Translations under genes and position numbers: made by a program | In this document: positions 23,880 through 30,217 of the stretch, one piece after another | Layout of the letters: each line of letters opens with the position of its first letter | How positions within the stretch are numbered: position 1 is the stretch's first letter | Source: DASQUK01 sp046726215 | Lineage (GTDB): Bacteria > Actinomycetota > Acidimicrobiia > Acidimicrobiales > VFJN01 | NCBI GenBank assembly: GCA_046726215.1 | Contig: JBKPAA010000016.1 | Coordinates: forward strand, 1 to 34,323 | Direction of reading: 5' to 3' | Length of the DNA stretch: 34,323 bases | Notes under the pieces: generated by a model | Database searches by the model: none | Seen by the model: only the letters and a program-made list of their open reading frames with translations | What the model was told of the DNA's origin: nothing

Positions 23880-25078
23880 GCTGGGCTTCCCTCCCGCGGC
23901 AGGCCCAGGACCCGCTCGCCGATGATGGTGCGCTGGATCTCGTTGGTGCCGGCGAAGGTCGACGCCGCCTGGTAGTAGAGCCACGAGCGCTGCCACTCGC
24001 CGTCACCGGGGTTGTCGGACGCGCCGGCGCCCAGGGGAGCCGCGGGGCCGAGCACGTCGAGCGCCAGGCGGTGGAGCCGCTGGCTCATCTCCGACCAGTA
24101 GAGCTTGAGCGCCGAACCCTCCGGCCCGATGGGTCGACCCGACTCGAGACGGGACAGCGAGCGCCAGTTGTGGAGCTGGAACAGCTTGACCTCCACGAAC
24201 GCCTGCGCCAGCCGCTGCGCGGCGTGGGCATCGTCGAACGCCCCCCGCTCGGCCGCCAGCCGCAGCAGCTCGTCCAGGTGCTGGCTGTGGATCACGAGCT
24301 GGCGAGGGTTCGTCCCCCGCTCGTGGGCGAGCGTCGAGGCCGAAACGCGCCAGCCGTCGTCGACCTCGCCGATCACGCAGTCGTCGGGCACGAACACCTC
24401 GGTGAGGAAGACCTCGTTGAAGTCGAACTCGCCGGTGATCTGGCGCAGTGGCCGCACCTCGACGCCGGGGGTGGCCATGTCGACGGCGAAGGCGCTGATG
24501 CCGGCCTGCTTGCGGACGTCCGGGTTGGTGCGGGCCAGGCAGAGCCCCCAGTCGGCGAATTGGGCGAAGGAGGTCCACACCTTCTGGCCGTCGAGCACCC
24601 AGCCGGGCTCGCCGGCAGACCGCCGGGCCCGAGTCGCCAGCGACGCCAGGTCGCTGCCGGCGCCGGGCTCGCTGAAGAGCTGGCAGAACAGGATGTCGGC
24701 CCGCAGGATGCCGGGGAGCCAGCGCCGGCGCTGGTCCTCGGTGCCGTGCGCCAGCAGGGTGGGACCCACCAGGTTGACCCCGATGCGCCCCACCAGCTCG
24801 GGGGCGCGGGCCCGGGCCAGCTCCTCCTGGACGACGTAGTGGGCGAGCGCGCCGGCGCCGCGTCCTCCGTACGCCTCGGGCCAGGTGACACCGACCCAGC
24901 GGCCCTCCGCGAGCCGGCGCTGCCAGCTCCGGCCGAACGCCACCTCGTCGTCGAGCGTGGCGTGCCGCGGCGGCAACCCGGTGCCGTACTCCCACGGCAC
25001 GTTGGCCTCGAGCCACGACCGGCACTCGGCGCGCAGGCGCTGCTGCTCGGCCGTGGGCGTGAGATCCACGACCGGCAT
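23876..25078 (-). CDS. Acyl-CoA dehydrogenase, FadE26/28-like subunit
   Basis: A 400-aa ACAD starting at ATG 25078. Motifs: VGVTWPEAYGGRGAGALAHY, FCQLFSEPGAGSDLASLATR, WVLDGQKVWTSFAQFADWGL, FNEVFLTEVFVPDDCVIGE and the C-terminal FAGTNEIQRTIIGERVLGLP. A376 stands where the canonical base Glu of (E)GTNEIQ would be, as in the heteromeric actinobacterial ACADs (ChsE type), where only one subunit type carries full active sites or the base is elsewhere. The divergent shorter ACAD at 25265 is the natural partner for an alpha2-beta2 complex; this is inference from family knowledge. It is first in the operon ACAD - crotonase - CoA transferase - IlvC-like, joined by 4-base overlaps. Confidence 0.9.
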   Translation of the reverse strand: MPVVDLTPTAEQQRLRAECRSWLEANVPWEYGTGLPPRHATLDDEVAFGRSWQRRLAEGRWVGVTWPEAYGGRGAGALAHYVVQEELARARAPELVGRIGVNLVGPTLLAHGTEDQRRRWLPGILRADILFCQLFSEPGAGSDLASLATRARRSAGEPGWVLDGQKVWTSFAQFADWGLCLARTNPDVRKQAGISAFAVDMATPGVEVRPLRQITGEFDFNEVFLTEVFVPDDCVIGEVDDGWRVSASTLAHERGTNPRQLVIHSQHLDELLRLAAERGAFDDAHAAQRLAQAFVEVKLFQLHNWRSLSRLESGRPIGPEGSALKLYWSEMSQRLHRLALDVLGPAAPLGAGASDNPGDGEWQRSWLYYQAASTFAGTNEIQRTIIGERVLGLPREGSPA

Positions 25079-25102
25079 CGTAGGTGGCCCACGCCACGAG
25101 AG

Positions 25103-25118
25103 GTGACGGGACCGTCAG
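25103..25118. promoter_or_regulatory. CTGAC-N6-GTCAG-type operator variant
   Basis: On the minus strand CTGACGGTCCCGTCAC differs from the palindromes at 4844 and 28598 by one outer base of one arm (TGAC-N6-GTCA intact). It lies 25 bp upstream of the minus-strand ACAD start, in the divergent gap between the two ACAD genes. Its spacing to a -10 is not clear, so membership of the regulon is tentative. Confidence 0.35.
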
Positions 25119-25123
25119 TTACG

Positions 25124-25180
25124 CCTCCGGCCCGACCCCCACCCTCCGGTCCGACCCCCACCCTCCGGTCCGACCCCCAC
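25124..25180. repeat. Three 19-bp tandem repeats
   Basis: Three abutting copies of CCTCCGGTCCGACCCCCAC at 25124, 25143 and 25162; the first has C for T at position 8. The strand is strongly C-rich. They sit in the divergent promoter region between the two ACAD genes and could be phased protein sites or slippage products. Confidence 0.85.
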
Positions 25181-25198
25181 CCGCCGCCCCATGGCGGC

Positions 25199-25248
25199 GT
25201 CGGCCTGCGGCCGACACACGCCCCTAATGGCGTCGGTCTGCGACCGAC
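25199..25248. repeat. Twin 7-3-7 hairpins, REP-like
   Basis: Two perfect hairpins share a TGC loop: GTCGGCCTGCGGCCGAC (25199-25215) and GTCGGTCTGCGACCGAC (25232-25248). They are related direct copies, each preceded by ATGGCG-type sequence. Compensatory change in both arms of the second (T and A for C and G) shows the stem is kept. A smaller inverted repeat, CGCCGC...GCGGCG, precedes them. They lie in the leader of the plus-strand ACAD gene (start 25265). Confidence 0.75.
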
Positions 25249-25264
25249 CCGTACCTTCCTCGAT

Positions 25265-26290
25265 GTGGACTTCGAGCTGTCTCCCGACCAGCGGGCCCTG
25301 CGGGACGCCGCCGCCAGTCTCCTGGTGGGACGCTCGTCCACGCGGGTGGTCCGCCGCGCCGTCGACCGGGGCGGGGAGTCCGACCCCGGGCTGTGGGCGG
25401 CCATGGTGGACCAGGGCTGGTGCGGGCTGGCCGTGCCCGAGAAGCTCGGCGGCGCGGGCCTGGGCTGGGTCGAGGCCGCCGTCGTCCTCGAGCAGGTGGG
25501 CACCCACGTGGCGCCGGCACCGGTGCTCGGCCAGATGGTGGCCCTCGATGCGCTGGCGGACACCGCCTGGGGACCGCCGTTGATCGCCGGTGAGGCGGTG
25601 GCGGCCTGCGCCTGGCGCCTCGAGGAGCCGTGCGTCTACGCGCCGGCGGCGGACGTGGTGGTCGTGCCGGAGGACGACCGGCTGGTGGCGATCGACCTGG
25701 CGCAGTCGCGGCCGGCGGCCGAGCCGGCCATGGACGTCACGCGCTCGCTCGGCTGGCTCCGGTCGGCGGCGCTCGTCGACGCCCCTCGCACGGAGCTGGG
25801 GGGCGCGGCCGAGATCGCCCGCCACCTCGACGTCGCCGCGGTGGCCTACGCCGCCGAGCTGCTGGGACTGGCGCAGCGGGCGCTCGACATGGCGGTGGCC
25901 TACGCCAAGGAGCGGGTCCAGTTCGCCCGGCCCATCGGCAGCTTCCAGGCGGTCAAGCACCGGTGCGCCGACATGCTGGTCGACGTCGAGGGCATGCGGT
26001 CCGCCGTGTACTGGGCCGCATGGACGGTGGGCAGCGGCGACGCCGCCGACGACGAGCCGGCGATCGCGGCCTCGACTGCCAAGGCGTGGTGCAGCGACGC
26101 CGCCTCGCGGGTGCTGGCCTCGGCGCTCCAGGTCCACGGTGGCATCGGCTTCACCTGGGACCACGACCTGCACCTCTACCTGAAGCGGGCCCACCTCGAC
26201 GCCGTTGCCTTCGGCGACGCCACCTACCACCGCGCCCGCCTGGCCCGGCTGCTCCGGGCCCGGGCCGAGGCCGGCCGCTCGCTGATCTGA
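25265..26290 (+). CDS. Short acyl-CoA dehydrogenase, FadE27/29-like subunit
   Basis: 341 aa from GTG 25265 (MDFELSPDQRALRDAAASLL). A much longer open frame upstream, back to 24071, is antisense shadow of the other ACAD. It is shorter than a canonical ACAD (about 380-400 aa): the middle beta domain is reduced and the usual FSEPDAGSD block is missing. RVQFARPIGSFQAVKHRCAD and LQVHGGIGFTWDHDLHLYLK are the C-domain FAD/dimer contacts seen in beta-type subunits. It is divergent from the 400-aa ACAD, and the two probably form one heterotetramer. It converges on the alcohol dehydrogenase gene with a hairpin between. Confidence 0.88.
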   Translation: MDFELSPDQRALRDAAASLLVGRSSTRVVRRAVDRGGESDPGLWAAMVDQGWCGLAVPEKLGGAGLGWVEAAVVLEQVGTHVAPAPVLGQMVALDALADTAWGPPLIAGEAVAACAWRLEEPCVYAPAADVVVVPEDDRLVAIDLAQSRPAAEPAMDVTRSLGWLRSAALVDAPRTELGGAAEIARHLDVAAVAYAAELLGLAQRALDMAVAYAKERVQFARPIGSFQAVKHRCADMLVDVEGMRSAVYWAAWTVGSGDAADDEPAIAASTAKAWCSDAASRVLASALQVHGGIGFTWDHDLHLYLKRAHLDAVAFGDATYHRARLARLLRARAEAGRSLI

Positions 26291-26293
26291 GAT

Positions 26294-26312
26294 CCGAACC
26301 CCGCAAGTTCGG
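26294..26312. terminator. Hairpin between convergent genes
   Basis: CCGAAC-CCCGCAA-GTTCGG forms a 6-bp stem with a 7-base loop, extendable by GAT/ATC with one bulge, just after the ACAD stop and before the stop of the converging alcohol dehydrogenase. There is no T-run, as is common in high-GC actinobacteria, so it may serve as a bidirectional terminator. Confidence 0.4.
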
Positions 26313-26320
26313 GATGGTGG

Positions 26321-27583
26321 CTAGCGGAAGTCGAACGCCACCTTGATGGCCCCGGTGTCGCCCTGGTTCACGAGCGTGCCGAACGCCTCGCGCCATTCGT
26401 CGAGGCGGAAGCGATGCGTGAGCATCCCCGACAGGTCGACGCGACCATCGGCGAGCAGACCGAAGAAATGGTTGAAAGCGTGCTGGCGCCGACCCTCGAA
26501 GGTCTCGTCGCCGAAGGCGTTCGAGCCCACCAGCCGTAGCTCCTTGAAGTACCAGGGCGTCCATTCGAAGCGGCCGGGGGAGCTCACCCCCAACTGCACC
26601 AGCGTTCCCTGCTCACGCAGGACCCGCAGCGCCACCTCGGTGGTGGCGGGAGATCCGACGGTGTCGTAGACGGCGTCGATCTGCCCCGGGTAGGCCACCG
26701 GCAGTCCCTCCCACGGCCGGCGGAGCGTCGCGCCCGACCAGGCCGCCAGCGCCTCGACCACCCCCTCGAGCGGCTCCGGCGCGAAGACCTCCGCTCCCAG
26801 CGCCGCGGCGTGCGCGGCCTGGCCCGGCCACCGGGCGATCGTCGCCACCTGGACGCTCGGGTACAGCTGCCGGAGGATCGCGGTGGCGGTCGATCCCAGG
26901 GCGCCGGCCCCGTACACCACCGCGCGGGAGCCGGGGGTGGGCGGGTTGCGGGTGATCGCATGGAACGACACCGACCACGGGTCGGCCAGGACCGCGAGCT
27001 CGTCGTCGATCCCGTCGGGGACCGCGATAGCCATCGACTCGTGCGCGGGCAGCCGCTCGGCGAAGCCGCCGGTGGCCTCGACGGCGTTGCCCGTGTGGAT
27101 CCCCGTCGACAGCCGCCCGGCGTGGAAGTTGGCGCAGATCTGGTAGTCGCCCCGCGCACAGGCCGGGCACAGCGGCACGATCCCTCGGGCCCGGCACCCG
27201 AGGTTGGGGTACAGCACGATCCGCTGGCCGGGCTCGACGCCGTCCACGGCGGTTCCCGCCTGCTCCACCGTCGCGACCACCTCGTGCCCCAGCACCTGGG
27301 GGAACGAGATGAAGGCGGTCATCATGTTGTCGGTCCCGTCGTCGAAGTCCATGAGCACCTGCTTGGCGTCGGACCCGCAGACGCCGGTGACCCGGGTGCG
27401 CAGCACCAGCCAGTCGTCCCCCAGCAGCTGCGGATCGGGCAGGTCGACCAGTGCCATTGGCGTCACCGCCAGGTTGCGCAGCAGCCGTGGCGCGTCGCCG
27501 GGCAGCTCGTCCGGACATGTCTCCCGCTCCCACGGCCGCTCGGGCCGGGGCTCCGCATCGCCAAGGAACTGGAGCGCCCTCAA
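26321..27583 (-). CDS. Zinc-dependent alcohol dehydrogenase (MDR family)
   Basis: 420 aa from the TTG at 27583, which overlaps the SDR stop as TTGA and has AGGAG 8 bases upstream. GroES-like domain: catalytic zinc C69 in VTGVCGSDAK and H100-E101 in LGHEVV. Structural zinc lobe C130, C139, C142 and C150 (GCRARGIVPLCPACARGDYQ, then IC). Rossmann part: VVYGAGALGSTATAIL. It probably oxidises a secondary or primary alcohol with NAD(P); the protein is longer than usual (about 350-380) because of a 40-residue N-terminal extension and an insertion near WSGATLRRPWEGLP. It is co-expressed with the SDR, so two successive oxidations of one substrate are plausible. Confidence 0.88.
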   Translation of the reverse strand: MRALQFLGDAEPRPERPWERETCPDELPGDAPRLLRNLAVTPMALVDLPDPQLLGDDWLVLRTRVTGVCGSDAKQVLMDFDDGTDNMMTAFISFPQVLGHEVVATVEQAGTAVDGVEPGQRIVLYPNLGCRARGIVPLCPACARGDYQICANFHAGRLSTGIHTGNAVEATGGFAERLPAHESMAIAVPDGIDDELAVLADPWSVSFHAITRNPPTPGSRAVVYGAGALGSTATAILRQLYPSVQVATIARWPGQAAHAAALGAEVFAPEPLEGVVEALAAWSGATLRRPWEGLPVAYPGQIDAVYDTVGSPATTEVALRVLREQGTLVQLGVSSPGRFEWTPWYFKELRLVGSNAFGDETFEGRRQHAFNHFFGLLADGRVDLSGMLTHRFRLDEWREAFGTLVNQGDTGAIKVAFDFR

Positions 27584-28401
27584 TGCGATCGCTCCTGGCT
27601 GGCGAAGTAGTCCACGGCACCCTGCATGAAGCCGTCGATGTCCGCGGTCTTGAACTCTGCTATGGCCTTGAGGTCGGGCACGTAGCGCTCGAAACCGTCG
27701 CCCGTCAGCGACTCGCATACGGCGGTCGCAACCGTCTCGGCCGGCTCGAAGGGACCGTCGTAGGGGGAGGGGTCGTTGCCGGGCTGGTCCCAGATCTCGG
27801 TGGCGATGGCCCCGGGCACGATGAGGCGGACCTCGACCCCGGTGGACCACAGGTCGACGGCCATGACCTCGGACCAGCCGTGGAGCGCGTACTTGGACGC
27901 CGCGTAGGCCGCCTCGCGCGGCGAGCCGACCCGGCCGGCGAGGCTGCCCACGTTGACGATCACGCCGCGGTCGCGCTCCAGCATGCGGGGCAGCACGGCG
28001 AGGCTCAGCGCCACGGGCGAGAGGAAGTTGGTGCGCATGACCTCCTCGACGTCGCCCATGGACAGGCGCTGCACGGGCCGCCGCATCGGCCGGGCGGCGT
28101 TGTTGACCACGGCGTCGAGGTGGCCCAATGCATCCCAGGCGTCGATTGCCAGTCCGGCGGCGGCATGGGGGTCGGACAGGTCGACGGTCCACATCCGATG
28201 GCCGGGACGGTCGCCGCGGCCGTCATCGGCCGAGGCCTCCCCGCAGGCGTCGAGCACACCGGACAGGCGATCGGTCCGCCGGGCGGCGATGCCCACGGTG
28301 GCGCCGCTTCCGGCCAACATCGGTGCCAACGCGGCCCCGATTCCCGAGGACGCCCCGGTGACGAGGATCCTCGCCCCCTCCAGCGTCGGCAGTGCGCTCA
28401 T
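27580..28401 (-). CDS. Short-chain dehydrogenase/reductase (SDR)
   Basis: 273 aa from ATG 28401 (MSALPTLEGARILVTGASSG). A classical SDR: cofactor motif TGASSGIG 15-22, NNA 100-102, and the catalytic triad S153, Y166, K170 in AAYAASKYALHGW. The basic pair in AARRTDRL after the second strand suggests NADP(H). The C-terminal extension (ERYVPDLKAIAEFKTADIDG) is substrate-binding. It is first in a two-gene operon with the zinc alcohol dehydrogenase. Its promoter region carries the dispersed element at 28428-28524, and the FGGY kinase operon diverges from it. Confidence 0.9.
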   Translation of the reverse strand: MSALPTLEGARILVTGASSGIGAALAPMLAGSGATVGIAARRTDRLSGVLDACGEASADDGRGDRPGHRMWTVDLSDPHAAAGLAIDAWDALGHLDAVVNNAARPMRRPVQRLSMGDVEEVMRTNFLSPVALSLAVLPRMLERDRGVIVNVGSLAGRVGSPREAAYAASKYALHGWSEVMAVDLWSTGVEVRLIVPGAIATEIWDQPGNDPSPYDGPFEPAETVATAVCESLTGDGFERYVPDLKAIAEFKTADIDGFMQGAVDYFASQERSH

Positions 28402-28427
28402 GGCAACCGTCCTCACCCTCCCAAACC

Positions 28428-28524
28428 CGAGGCAATACGGTCCGCGAAACCACTCTCGAGGCCATGCGGTCCGGGGGCCGATGCCCCCTGCCTCGAGATT
28501 GCGTGGCCGGTCCCTATTGCCTCG
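28428..28524. repeat. Dispersed four-half-site element, copy 2
   Basis: Direct half-sites GAGGCAATACGGTCCG (28429) and GAGGCCATGCGGTCCG (28458) are 29 bp apart. The centre is a hairpin, GGGGGC-CGAT-GCCCCC. Inverted half-sites follow: TGCCTCG (ends 28495) and TATTGCCTCG (ends 28524), again 29 bp apart. The last 38 bp match the tail of the 1091-1332 locus at about 31 of 38 positions by eye. It lies between the divergent SDR and FGGY kinase genes, nearer the SDR start. Confidence 0.85.
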
Positions 28525-28587
28525 TCTCTCCGGTCCTCAGGCACGACACCGCGATCATGTCGGCCGGCCATGCCACGCGGCGCACGA

Positions 28588-28615
28588 TACATTCCGACTG
28601 ACGCCAGTGTCAGTC
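28588..28615 (+). promoter_or_regulatory. Kinase operon promoter with shared operator
   Basis: TACATT (28588-28593) is a possible -10. The palindrome GACTGACGCCAGTGTCAGTC (28596-28615; 7-bp arms, 6-bp spacer) covers the expected start of transcription. Its 16-bp core, read on the other strand, matches the P450 operator at 14 of 16 positions. The core ends 15 bp before the ATG (28629), against 14 bp at the P450 gene. A G-rich ribosome site (GGGGGT) follows. Confidence 0.6.
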
Positions 28616-28628
28616 TTTGGGGGTCGGA

Positions 28629-29987
28629 ATGGCGAGCGAGGTGACCGTCGGCATCGACATCGGCACCACCTCGGTGAAGGCGGTGGCCGCCGACGGCGAC
28701 GGCCGGGTCCTGGCGCGCAGCCGCGTACCCCGCCCGCTCCTCGCCCGACACGCCGGCGAGCTCGCCCACGACGCCCGATCGTCGTGGCGCGACGGCGTCA
28801 TCGAGGCGCTGGGTCAGGTGCTCGCCGGGCCGCACCCGGACGGCGGGCCGCTCGCCGTGCGCGGTGTGAACGTGGCGGCCATGGTGCCGTCGCTGTGCGC
28901 CGTCGACGACGACGGCGTCCCGGTCTCGGACGGCCTGCTCTACGGCGACGCACGGGGGGCGGGGGGCGACCCCGCCGCCGACCCGGCGAGCTCGGGCGAG
29001 CTGGTGCGGTTCCTCGAGTGGCTGGCCCGCGAGCACCCCGATGCCGGCGGCTACTGGCCGGCCCAGGCGGTGGCCAACCGGGCGTTGGGCGGCACGGGTG
29101 CCATCGAGACGACGGTGGCGATGACAGCAGTGCCCTTGTTCGACTTCCAGGGGTGGGACCCGGCGGTCGCGGCCAAGGCCGGGGTGGACGACACCGCCAG
29201 GCTGCCCCGGATCGTGGTGGGGACCGAGCCGGTCGGTCGGGTGCACGACGCCGGGAACGCGCCGCTGGGCGGTGGCACGATCGACGCACTCGCCGAGCAG
29301 TTCGTGGCGGGTGCGGATCACGACGGCGACGTGCTGGTGATCCTCGGTTCGACGCTCATCGTGTGGGCGGTGATCCCCGAGTGGCGCGACGCACCCGGCG
29401 TGTGGACGATCCCCCACACGGCCCCGGGCAAGAGCCTGATCGGTGGGCCGTCCAACGCCGGCGGCCTGTTCGTCGGGTGGGCCCAGAGGCTGGTGGCGGC
29501 GGGGCGGGCCGACGCGCCGGTGGACCCCCGACGCGTCCCCGTGTGGCAGCCGTACCTGCGGGGCGAGCGGGTGCCGCTGCACGATCCGGGTCGGCGGGCG
29601 TCGCTGCACGACCTCGACATCGGCCTCGATGCCGCCGCGGTGCGCCGGGCGGCTTACGAGGCCTCGGCCTTCGCCGCCCGCCACATGCTGGACCTCGGTG
29701 GGGTCGCGGCCACCGCCCGGCGAATCGTCGCCACCGGGGGCGGGGTCCGCGATGCCGCCTGGGTTCAGGCCCTGGCCGACGGCACCGGGCTGCCGGTCGA
29801 CCCCGTGGCGGTGCCCGAGGGTGCGGCGTTGGGCGCGGCCTACCTGGCCCGGGTGACCGCCGGCCTCGAGGCGTCCTCCGCCGACGCCGGCCGGTGGGCC
29901 CGCTCCGGGCGACGGGTCGAGCCCGATCCCCAATGGTCCGGCCCCGCAGCCGAGCGCTACGCCCGCTACCGCGAGCTGGGGACGTGA
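28629..29987 (+). CDS. FGGY family carbohydrate kinase
   Basis: 452 aa from ATG 28629. N-terminal ATPase strand VGIDIGTTSVKAVAADGDG (GIDIGTT 8-14), then the FGGY N-lobe. In the C-lobe, IVATGGGVRDAAWVQALADG and PEGAALGAAYLARV are the adenosine-binding and FGGY_C signatures. The family phosphorylates pentuloses, glycerol, gluconate and similar polyols; this sequence is nearest to xylulokinase-like members in these blocks but is shorter (usual 480-510). Its stop overlaps the ferredoxin GTG (GTGA), so kinase and ferredoxin are translationally coupled, an unusual pair. The usual partners of such a kinase, class II aldolase and 2-hydroxyacid dehydrogenase, are at 3053-4793. Substrate unknown. Confidence 0.87.
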   Translation: MASEVTVGIDIGTTSVKAVAADGDGRVLARSRVPRPLLARHAGELAHDARSSWRDGVIEALGQVLAGPHPDGGPLAVRGVNVAAMVPSLCAVDDDGVPVSDGLLYGDARGAGGDPAADPASSGELVRFLEWLAREHPDAGGYWPAQAVANRALGGTGAIETTVAMTAVPLFDFQGWDPAVAAKAGVDDTARLPRIVVGTEPVGRVHDAGNAPLGGGTIDALAEQFVAGADHDGDVLVILGSTLIVWAVIPEWRDAPGVWTIPHTAPGKSLIGGPSNAGGLFVGWAQRLVAAGRADAPVDPRRVPVWQPYLRGERVPLHDPGRRASLHDLDIGLDAAAVRRAAYEASAFAARHMLDLGGVAATARRIVATGGGVRDAAWVQALADGTGLPVDPVAVPEGAALGAAYLARVTAGLEASSADAGRWARSGRRVEPDPQWSGPAAERYARYRELGT

Positions 29988-30217
29988 GCGAGCCGGGTCG
30001 CAGACGGGTCGTCGTCGACCGCGATCGCTGCATCGGCTCGGGCAACTGCTCGTTTTATGCGCCCAACACGTTCGATCTCGACGACGAGCTGAAGTCGGTG
30101 GTCATCGATCCCGCGGGGGACGACCCCGGCGACGTGCGCGCCGCCGTCGAGGGCTGTCCCGTGAACGCCATCAGCATCCAGGACGACGCCGGGCACCGGC
30201 ACGAGGAGGCCGACTAG
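29984..30217 (+). CDS. P450-partner type [3Fe-4S] ferredoxin
   Basis: 77 aa from GTG 29984. RCIGSGNCSFYAPNTFDLDD and EGCPVNAISI give three cluster cysteines: C16, C22 and C58. The position of the fourth cysteine of a CxxCxxC motif is S19, which is typical of the small [3Fe-4S] or variant [4Fe-4S] ferredoxins that donate electrons to actinobacterial P450s. No reductase is next to it. The P450 at 4874 is the obvious client in the window and its operon carries the same operator. Start choice rests on the 4-base overlap with the kinase stop. Confidence 0.88.
   Translation: MSEPGRRRVVVDRDRCIGSGNCSFYAPNTFDLDDELKSVVIDPAGDDPGDVRAAVEGCPVNAISIQDDAGHRHEEAD

Noticed and set aside
24071..25264. Open frame continuing upstream of the short ACAD (a 739-codon frame to 26290)
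   Set aside because: It is antisense to the 400-aa ACAD gene with low-complexity translation; the homologous part starts at GTG 25265.
27454..27469. Further operator copy, GTGCC-N6-GTCAC
   Set aside because: It is within the alcohol dehydrogenase coding region, has a mismatch between its arms and has no promoter context.
27584..28192. N-terminal extension of the zinc alcohol dehydrogenase
   Set aside because: It is the out-of-frame shadow of the SDR gene on the same strand; the TTGA overlap and AGGAG site support TTG 27583.
27953..29983. Long plus-strand frame upstream of the ferredoxin
   Set aside because: It is the Arg/Gly-rich shadow of the kinase and antisense to the SDR; only the last 77 codons encode the ferredoxin.
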